DNA of 6,294 nt from contig JAQGJF010001077.1 in NCBI GenBank assembly GCA_028290765.1, forward strand, positions 1 to 6,294, read 5' to 3'. The position numbers and the translations under genes are program-made. The stretch comes from Tardiphaga sp. GTDB lineage: Bacteria; Pseudomonadota; Alphaproteobacteria; Rhizobiales; Xanthobacteraceae. Shown here piece by piece: positions 1-4,971 of this stretch. The stretch's first letter is position 1. Every line of letters starts with the position of its first letter. The notes under the pieces were generated by a model. The model saw nothing but the letters and a program-made list of their open reading frames with translations, had not been told where the DNA came from and did no database searches.

Positions 1-1538
1 GCGACCCGAATTTGGCGGTCTTCGTCCTGGTGCGTTCGGATCACCAACTCGCGGGGGCGGTCGGTGACTGGTTGCGTCGCTTCAATGCCGTTGATGACGA
101 GATTGAGGATTACCTGCTGCAGCTGGATCCGATCGCCGAGGACCGGGCCGGGCGCAGGGGTGAGTTCCATCCGCAGCGATATCCGGTGGCTGAACAGCTC
201 GTAATGCAGCAAGGTGACCACTTCGTTGACGACTTCATTGATGTCGAGCGGCACTTTTTGAGCGACGGTCTTGTTCACCAGCGCACGGACGCGCTGGATC
301 ACTTCGCCAGCCCGATTGCCGTCATTGACAATCGACTCCAGAGCGCTGCGCGCTTCCTTCAAGTTGGGAGTTTCGCGGTCGAGCCAACGCAGCGATGCCG
401 CGGCGTTGGCGACGACGGCGGCGAGCGGCTGGTTTACCTCATGGGCGATCGACGCGGCCAGTTCTCCGAGGGCCGTCACACGCGTGACGTGCGCCAGTTC
501 AGCCTGCGCCTCATGGAGTTTCTCTTCGGCTCGCTTGCGTGCCGTGACGTCCGTCGCCGCTCCGACAAATTCGACGCCGCCCGATGCATCGGTCACAGCA
601 TGCGCCGTTGCATGAACATACTTGGCCGAGCCGTCGGGCATCAGCAATCGATATTCGTGATCGAAATCCCTTCCGTCGTTGGATGCCCGGTCGATGGTCT
701 GTTGCGCGCGGGCGCGATCCTCGGGATGAATGCGTTGAACGACCGTATCGAGCGTGACAGAAGGTGTCTTGTCGTAGCCAAATATTCTAAAAGTCTCCTC
801 CGACCAGATAATTTCCCCGGTGACGACACGCCAGCCGAAGCTGCCGGTGTGGCTCAATCGCTGTGCTTCGGCCAAATAGTTTCCACTCTGCCGCAGGGCG
901 TTTTCAGCCTCCTTGCGCTCGGTGATGTCCTCGCATGCGATCAGGACGATCAACCGGCTATCCAGCCGTCGCACGGCCTTGGCGTTTTCACGAACCCAAA
1001 GCGCCGAACCGTCCTTGCGGACCTTTCGGATCTCCCAACTGTGCGTTTCGCCGATATCCGTCAGGCAGACGTCAACGTTTTCCCGAACCTGGTCTCGGTC
1101 TTCTTCAAAGAAAACCTTCAGCACCGATTGCCCACGCAATTCGCTGACCAGATAGCCGAGCTGGGCGGCACCAAACGTGTTCACTGACAAGACGGTGCCG
1201 TCTGCATCGACCATGAAGTACATTACGGGATTGTGCTCGAAGATCTCCTTCTGCTGCGCCTCGCTCTCGCGCAGGGCTTCTATCGCACGCTGTTCGGCCT
1301 TTGCTCGGCCCTCGATCGCGGTTTCCATTTGCCTGCGCGTGCTCCCCACCAGATGCATCACGATCAACGAAGCGAGAAACAGGGCGATGAGCAGCACGAC
1401 GGCAATCAAGTAGCCAGCAACCGCCGGTGCGGGACCGAGCACAAGCCAGATGCAAACCGCCGCCAGCAAGGCCAGCGCCATGCCGCCGAGCAGCGATTGC
1501 TCAGCGGGACGCTGAGATTTCAGTGTCTGGTTACGCAT
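1..1538 (-). CDS. Membrane-bound PAS-PAS sensor histidine kinase, C-terminus cut off by window edge
   Basis: This is a two-component sensor kinase that would autophosphorylate a histidine and pass the phosphate to a response regulator; its signal is unknown. The 512 visible residues show a short cytoplasmic start, two hydrophobic segments (about 18-35 and 41-63) with almost no periplasmic loop, and a coiled linker. PAS domain 1 (about 95-208) ends in DITERKEAE and PAS domain 2 (about 228-336) ends in DVTARKRAEE. The HisKA helix has phospho-acceptor H366 in IAHEVNQPLAA. The start of the HATPase domain has N-box QLQQVILNLVINGIEA (N479, N483). The G boxes lie outside the window. The ATG at 1538 is chosen because an in-frame TGA lies 42 nt upstream with no better start between; the ribosome-binding site is weak. 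The close-packed membrane segments suggest sensing within the membrane or by the cytoplasmic PAS domains. The core resembles FixL/DctB-type rhizobial kinases, but no heme-PAS histidine motif is recognisable, so I do not call it FixL. Confidence 0.95.
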   Translation of the reverse strand, partial: MRNQTLKSQRPAEQSLLGGMALALLAAVCIWLVLGPAPAVAGYLIAVVLLIALFLASLIVMHLVGSTRRQMETAIEGRAKAEQRAIEALRESEAQQKEIFEHNPVMYFMVDADGTVLSVNTFGAAQLGYLVSELRGQSVLKVFFEEDRDQVRENVDVCLTDIGETHSWEIRKVRKDGSALWVRENAKAVRRLDSRLIVLIACEDITERKEAENALRQSGNYLAEAQRLSHTGSFGWRVVTGEIIWSEETFRIFGYDKTPSVTLDTVVQRIHPEDRARAQQTIDRASNDGRDFDHEYRLLMPDGSAKYVHATAHAVTDASGGVEFVGAATDVTARKRAEEKLHEAQAELAHVTRVTALGELAASIAHEVNQPLAAVVANAAASLRWLDRETPNLKEARSALESIVNDGNRAGEVIQRVRALVNKTVAQKVPLDINEVVNEVVTLLHYELFSHRISLRMELTPAPGPVLGDRIQLQQVILNLVINGIEATQPVTDRPRELVIRTHQDEDRQIRV

Positions 1539-1837
1539 GGCAGCCCTAATCCGGGCCCGCGTTGCGTCGTTAAATGATCATGACCATCCGCGGCAGCAAC
1601 GTGGCCCTCCGACCAGACGGCACCTTAGCAGCTTTTCAAAGTTCGGAGGTTATGGTGCACCGCGATACGAAGCGTCTCATAGTGCTTGCCGTCGCGGCCG
1701 CTCGTCGCGCCCGCAAGCCCCGGCGCTGACCATCGCGGACGCGCCCAGTCAACAACACAGCCTCACCGGTTATCGCGTGGGCGCCGCGGAAGAGGTCGGA
1801 CGTTCGCCGTCCTTCGCCAGCTTCAGGCAGCCGACCC

Positions 1838-1850
1838 TAAACCTTGGTAT
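1838..1850 (+). repeat. 13-nt direct repeat, copy 1 (TAAACCTTGGTAT)
   Basis: TAAACCTTGGTAT occurs here and again, identically, at 2433-2445 in the same non-coding stretch. A match of this length is unlikely by chance in 1 kb. Function is unknown; a protein-binding site is one possibility. Confidence 0.5.
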
Positions 1851-2432
1851 GCTCGTCTCAACCAAATGTAACGTACGGATCAACCTCCGTTCAATTGTCC
1901 GGCGGATCTCCGTGACTACGCTTGCTGGTTAGCGGAGCGGCAACAACGCTACCTGGCATTGTCATAGGAGACGGCCTTAAAGACGCCTTCGACGGCGGTG
2001 AGGTTTGGCTGGCGGCGAGGGCAAGTCTGGCGACAGCATCCCACTCCATCGGCCTGATCGCATTGTTAGCCCCGCTTGCTTAACGACGGTCGCTTTGTCC
2101 CGCCACACATCCGGGGATGTATATGTCAAAGCCAAGCCTGTACTTGATCCACAGCTCGAATGGCGTCCGACCGGAAGAAAAACACCGGCGGACCGGCCGC
2201 AGCTTCCGGCCCTTCGTTATTGATGGCGGTGTGAAATCCGTACCAAGCGTGCGTTCATGGGATGCTGCGCCTGAACCCATCGATGTTGGCTTTTTGGCTT
2301 TCTATAGAATTTATCTTGCCTATCTGGAGGCGAGCGCGACCGTTCTCGGCGCCCCCTATTGGACAGATCCTGAAAAGACCCAGCTCGATTGACATGGCGC
2401 GACCGAAACGGCCGTCACTGCGAACCGGTTCA

Positions 2433-2445
2433 TAAACCTTGGTAT
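2433..2445 (+). repeat. 13-nt direct repeat, copy 2, flanked by AACCGGT elements
   Basis: This is the second identical copy of TAAACCTTGGTAT. It sits between the palindrome AACCGGTT (2423-2430) and AACCGGT (2446-2452). A degenerate third copy, ACCTCGGTAC, lies at 2478-2487, 42 bp from the matching core of this copy, which is about four helical turns. The cluster is about 150-215 bp before the NYN gene and could be an operator region. No known regulator is recognised. Confidence 0.45.
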
Positions 2446-2571
2446 AACCGGTCCATCCGTTTCGATGCCGGCCATTTACCTCGGTACAATTGCGCATGGT
2501 CCGCGCGCGTCTTACTGTCACCGTTAGCGCGACCTGCCTCGTCACATCGGCCAGCTTCTTCGTTCTCCAAC

Positions 2572-2603
2572 CAGCAGGTAGAGCCGGAGCGGCTTACCTG
2601 CTG
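2572..2603 (+). promoter_or_regulatory. Strong stem-loop in the NYN gene leader
   Basis: The arms CAGCAGGTA (2572-2580) and TACCTGCTG (2595-2603) are perfectly complementary over 9 bp. Inside them AGCCG (2582-2586) pairs with CGGCT (2590-2594) around a GAG triloop, leaving only one bulged G at 2581. The 14 pairs end 34 nt before the NYN start codon. No T-run follows on either strand, so it is not a standard intrinsic terminator. If the NYN promoter lies upstream, it would fold in the 5' untranslated RNA. Function is inferred only from position. Confidence 0.55.
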
Positions 2604-2637
2604 ACCTGCGCATCTCGAATTAGAAGGTCAGTGCCTG

Positions 2638-3249
2638 ATGGTACCTTTCGACAAGATTGCGCTCTTTATCGATGGCGCCAATTTTTACGCGACCTGCAGA
2701 GCGCTCGGTTTCGACGTCGATTACAAGCGTCTGCTTACGGAATTCCAGAGCCGCGGCGCGCTGCTGCGGGCTTTCTATTTCACGACCATTATTGAGGATC
2801 AGGAGTATTCATCGATCCGCCCCCTCATCGATTGGCTCGACTATAACGGTTACACCGTCGTCACCAAGCTTACCAAGGAATACCTCGACGCCAGCGGTCG
2901 CCGCAAGGTCAAGGGCAGCATGAATATCGAGCTCGCCGTCAATGCGATCGAGCTCGCCGAGCATATCGACCAGATGTTTCTGTTCTCGGGCGATGGGGAC
3001 TTCCGCCCGCTGGTGGAAGCGCTGCAGCGCCGCGGCGTCCACGTTACCGTCGTGTCTACCATGGTCAGCCAGCCGCCGATGGTGGCTGACGAACTGCGGC
3101 GTCAGGCCGACGCCTTCGTTGATCTTGCTGAATTGAAGCCGAAGGTCGGGCGCGTTCCGTCGGAGCGGCCGGGACCACGCGAGTTGCGCCAGCCATCGCC
3201 GCAACTCGCGTCGCGCGGGATGATCAATGGGAATGACCTCACGGAATGA
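2638..3249 (+). CDS. NYN domain (LabA/DUF88, PIN-like) protein with altered acidic residues
   Basis: This 203-residue protein belongs to the NYN/LabA group, whose PIN-like fold is linked to metal-dependent RNA cleavage; proven substrates are few and none can be assigned here. The domain covers about residues 5-165. Strand 1 carries FIDGANFY (D12, N15), followed by the rhizobial-type block DQEYSSIRPLIDWLDYNGY (54-72), KGSMNIELAVN (92-102), and LFSGDGDF (D119, D121), then QPPMVADELRRQAD. In family members I recall, the central motif reads KG-x-(V/M)-D-x-x-L-A-x-D; here both aspartates are asparagines (N96, N102), while D12, D119 and D121 remain. The tail from about 165 is Pro/Arg-rich and probably disordered. 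The ATG follows GAAGG at 2623-2627, 10 nt away. The gene stands alone, with non-coding DNA on both sides. It could be a weakened nuclease, an RNA-binding relic or a regulatory paralogue. Confidence 0.93.
   Translation: MVPFDKIALFIDGANFYATCRALGFDVDYKRLLTEFQSRGALLRAFYFTTIIEDQEYSSIRPLIDWLDYNGYTVVTKLTKEYLDASGRRKVKGSMNIELAVNAIELAEHIDQMFLFSGDGDFRPLVEALQRRGVHVTVVSTMVSQPPMVADELRRQADAFVDLAELKPKVGRVPSERPGPRELRQPSPQLASRGMINGNDLTE
3177..3211 (+). repeat. 12-bp perfect inverted repeat inside the NYN gene 3' end
   Basis: ACGCGAGTTGCG (3177-3188) is the exact reverse complement of CGCAACTCGCGT (3200-3211), with an 11-nt loop. It lies 38 nt before the NYN stop codon and encodes part of the Arg/Pro/Gln-rich tail. 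No T-run follows. It could act as an mRNA stabilising or termination structure, or mark an insertion that lengthened the tail. Confidence 0.55.
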
Positions 3250-3338
3250 TTTCCGATTAATCAGTCGGTCCGCAGGCTCCTGATGGGAGATGCCCGGCAC
3301 CGCTGATGAGGTCTGCTGCTCAACGATAGTCGTCATGA

Positions 3339-3371
3339 CCGCGCGACCGTGCGCTACCGCACATATCGCGG
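3339..3371 (+). terminator. Possible stem-loop after the NYN gene, no T-run
   Basis: CCGCG (3339-3343) pairs with CGCGG (3367-3371), and inside it GTGCG (3349-3353) pairs with CGCAC (3358-3362) around a CTAC loop, with an internal loop between the two stems. It lies about 90 nt after the NYN stop. The missing T-run argues against an intrinsic terminator; it may be a 3' end stabiliser or chance in GC-rich DNA. Confidence 0.25.
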
Positions 3372-3491
3372 ACAGCCAAAATTCGTTAGGATCCGCCGCT
3401 ATATTCACAACCGGCGCTTGCGCGGATGACCAACGGCGATGGCCTCCGCATGATGTTGGTCAAACCCCTGGTGGCCCGATTCAATCGTCGC

Positions 3492-3506
3492 CGTAACTTA
3501 GTTACG
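3492..3506. promoter_or_regulatory. Small palindrome, possible operator
   Basis: CGTAAC and GTTACG form perfect 6-bp arms around TTA. The symmetry and AT-rich centre suit a dimeric regulator site, about 190-210 bp before the hydrolase start. Arms this short can occur by chance. Confidence 0.25.
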
Positions 3507-3714
3507 AACGCGCATGAGCAACAAACAGCAGTATATACCGTGGTTTTGCCTGGCAGACGCGCTGCGTTGTTTACCCGAACCGATTACCTTCCACGCCGGT
3601 GCGTGAATGCCGCCGTGACTTAGCTCTCATCTTATTATCTTGAAGCGACCTTCATTCGGCCTCGTTTGTCGCCGAGCTAAACGACGGGGACTAACAATGG
3701 ATGGAGAGAAACAG

Positions 3715-4749
3715 ATGACGGTTACGGCGGACTATGTTCTGCAAGGTGTGGATCCAAAGCAGATCGCAACAGCGCCATTCGATGTACAGGTGGTCGAAAC
3801 CGCGAATGATTCAGGCGTTCCGTTCACGGCAGCTCAGGTCAAGCAGATGGAGAGCGGCGGCAGCCAGGTACTCGGCTATTTCAGCCTCGGTGAGGCCGAG
3901 AATTACAGGGACTATTTCCAGTCGTTGTCGAAGTCGATCGTCGGTCCCCAGGACCCGAGTTGGCCCGGCAATTACGAGGTCTCCTTCTGGACACCGGAAT
4001 GGAAGGCGGTCGCAGAAAAAGCCATCGATAGTATGGTCGCTGCAGGTTACAACGGCATTTATTTCGACGTGGTCGACGAATATCAGACGTCGTGGGCGAA
4101 GAGCCACGATGCGCATGCCGAACAGGACATGGTCAATCTCGTCGAGTCCCTGAAGGACTACGCCACGTCGAAGGATCCGAACTTCAAGGTCTGGGTCAAC
4201 GGCGCCGAAGAACTGCTCAGTCACCCCGACTATGTCAGTAAGATCGACGGGATGTTCAAAGAGGAAGTGTACTATACCGACCACGGCACGAAGCAGCCGG
4301 CCTCGGAGTCGCAGTTCACCGTCGACAATCTCGAGAAAGCCGTCGCCGCCGGCAAGCCTGTCGTGGCCATCGAATATGTGACCGGGGCAACCAAGATCGC
4401 CGACGTCCAGGCTCAGGCCGCGCATGACAAACTCGGATCCTATATCGCGGATCTCCAGCTCAACGGCATCGACCACGACGGCATTCTCCCGGGTCAGACG
4501 GTGCATCCTGTCGGAGGTGGTACGACGACGCCCCCGATTGTAACGCCCCCGCCCACCACGGGTTCGGGTACCGGCAGTGGTACGTCCACGGGCGGTACAG
4601 GCGGTACGTCGGGGAGCGGCGGTACGTCCGGTGGTAACACGGGCGGTACACCCACGTCCGGCTCGCCCGACCCCTCTTCAGGCGGAGGGCATCACGACTG
4701 GCATCATCAGGCGTCGGCCCAGGACCACGGCCACCATTGGCACTGGTAA
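3715..4749 (+). CDS. GH114-type glycoside hydrolase (endo-alpha-1,4-polygalactosaminidase family) with Gly/Thr linker and His-rich tail
   Basis: The 344-residue product matches the GH114 (TM1410-like) TIM-barrel family, whose characterised members cut alpha-1,4-linked galactosamine polymers. The catalytic domain spans about residues 5-260. It carries GYFSLGEAENYR (54-65), the NYEVSFWTPEW strand (86-96), GIYFDVVDEY (114-123, with D118 and D121), WVNGAEELL (160-168) and EEVYY (183-187). One of these Asp residues and a Glu of EEVYY are the likely catalytic pair by family analogy. A Gly/Thr/Ser/Pro linker follows (about 267-325), then a 19-residue tail with eight His and three Trp. There is no N-terminal Sec signal or lipobox. 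ATG 3715 is chosen for its GGAG 8 nt upstream (3703-3706); ATG 3697 has a weaker GGGGA, and a TTG at 3640 only adds a basic stretch. The adjacent type I exporter suggests export of this enzyme. Substrate is not proven; the tail is unlike classic RTX repeats. Confidence 0.9.
   Translation: MTVTADYVLQGVDPKQIATAPFDVQVVETANDSGVPFTAAQVKQMESGGSQVLGYFSLGEAENYRDYFQSLSKSIVGPQDPSWPGNYEVSFWTPEWKAVAEKAIDSMVAAGYNGIYFDVVDEYQTSWAKSHDAHAEQDMVNLVESLKDYATSKDPNFKVWVNGAEELLSHPDYVSKIDGMFKEEVYYTDHGTKQPASESQFTVDNLEKAVAAGKPVVAIEYVTGATKIADVQAQAAHDKLGSYIADLQLNGIDHDGILPGQTVHPVGGGTTTPPIVTPPPTTGSGTGSGTSTGGTGGTSGSGGTSGGNTGGTPTSGSPDPSSGGGHHDWHHQASAQDHGHHWHW
4519..4649 (+). repeat. Repeated GGTAC units encoding Gly-Thr in the hydrolase linker
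   Basis: GGTAC occurs seven times (4519, 4567, 4579, 4594, 4603, 4621, 4645), always in frame as Gly-Thr and always with the GGT glycine codon, often inside a larger GGCGGTACGTC unit. Repeated identical codons suggest slippage or unit duplication, so linker length probably varies between strains. Confidence 0.7.
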
Positions 4750-4824
4750 GCGCACGACCTGACGGCTGCGTCTTCCGATCGGACCTGTCGGCTCGAAACT
4801 CTGTCGGGATCCAGGAATGAACGA

Positions 4825-4843
4825 AGCCGCCGGTGCGGCGGCT
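4825..4843 (+). terminator. GC-rich hairpin after the hydrolase gene
   Basis: AGCCGCCG (4825-4832) pairs perfectly with CGGCGGCT (4836-4843) around a GTG loop, 75 nt after the hydrolase stop. There is no T-run, so it may be a factor-assisted terminator or an mRNA 3' stabiliser that separates hydrolase from exporter levels. Confidence 0.4.
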
Positions 4844-4858
4844 GAGGTGGTGACGGCC

Positions 4859-4912
4859 GCCTCCTGTCTGAGAGTATTGAGGTGTCAGAGCCCGATCCTC
4901 CAGACAGGAGGC
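4859..4912 (+). promoter_or_regulatory. 12-bp inverted repeat covering a ribosome-binding site in the exporter leader
   Basis: GCCTCCTGTCTG (4859-4870) is the exact reverse complement of CAGACAGGAGGC (4901-4912), with a 30-nt loop. The right arm contains GGAGG (4907-4911), a strong Shine-Dalgarno sequence. A competing local hairpin, CCTCC (4897-4901) with GGAGG (4907-4911), cannot form at the same time. Either fold would hide the GGAGG. The layout resembles a leader switch or a dimeric operator; no known riboswitch class is recognised. Confidence 0.45.
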
Positions 4913-4919
4913 AAGCAAT

Positions 4920-4955
4920 TTGATCCAAGAAAATTTGATTGATGAAATGTTCTGA
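4920..4955 (+). CDS. Possible 11-codon leader open frame before the exporter
   Basis: A TTG at 4920 stands 8 nt after GGAGG (4907-4911) and opens an 11-codon frame (MIQENLIDEMF if initiated) that stops at TGA 4953-4955. The stop overlaps the GAGGGGGG ribosome-binding site of the exporter (4954-4961), which would allow translational coupling. The peptide resembles nothing known and has no run of one amino acid as in classic attenuators. TTG starts are uncommon, so this may be chance. Confidence 0.2.
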   Translation: MIQENLIDEMF

Positions 4956-4971
4956 GGGGGGATGCAGCCGA

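Larger units (their letters stand above)
1539..2571. other. Long gene-poor stretch between divergent genes
   Basis: About 1.03 kb separates the start of the kinase gene from the hairpin before the NYN gene. Open frames exist here but none looks like a recognisable protein. The best candidate is a 91-codon frame on the plus strand (2117-2392). Its third-position GC is only about 58%, close to local base composition, and it has only a poor G-run as ribosome-binding site. A 25-codon frame at 1652-1729 has GGAGG just before it, but too close to the ATG (2 nt); a GTG one codon later is 5 nt away. Promoters for the kinase (leftward) and the NYN gene (rightward) should lie here, but I found no convincing -35/-10 pair. 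The stretch may be decayed coding DNA or a regulatory region. What stands out is a repeated ACCTTGGTAT-type element, listed separately. Confidence 0.6.
3250..3696. other. Non-coding stretch between NYN and hydrolase genes
   Basis: About 450 bp have no recognisable gene; the short open frames have no family signature. The stretch holds a two-part stem-loop about 90 nt past the NYN stop (3339-3371) and a small palindrome (3492-3506), both listed separately. AT-rich TATTAT at 3633-3638 could be a -10 element for the hydrolase gene, but no matching -35 element is seen at the usual distance. Confidence 0.55.

Noticed and set aside
12..1187. A 391-codon plus-strand open frame
   Set aside because: It lies opposite the histidine kinase, whose PAS, HisKA and N-box motifs are unmistakable on the minus strand; the frame is a by-product of GC-rich codon use and has no family signature.
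1652..1729. A 25-codon frame preceded by GGAGG
   Set aside because: The Shine-Dalgarno is only 2 nt from the ATG (5 nt from the next GTG) and the peptide is a basic low-complexity sequence without known relatives.
2117..2392. A 91-codon plus-strand open frame in the kinase-NYN gap
   Set aside because: Third-position GC is about 58%, near background, the ribosome-binding site is poor and I recognise no family. A homology search finding conserved relatives would reverse this.
2809..3408. A 199-codon minus-strand open frame
   Set aside because: It is antisense to the NYN gene, whose conserved motifs fix the real strand and frame.
3811..4506. A 231-codon minus-strand open frame
   Set aside because: It is antisense to the GH114 domain and shows no recognisable motif.
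4519..4749. RTX calcium-binding repeats in the hydrolase tail
   Set aside because: The Gly-rich stretch is Gly-Thr/Ser, without the GGxGxDxUx nonapeptide pattern or its aspartates.
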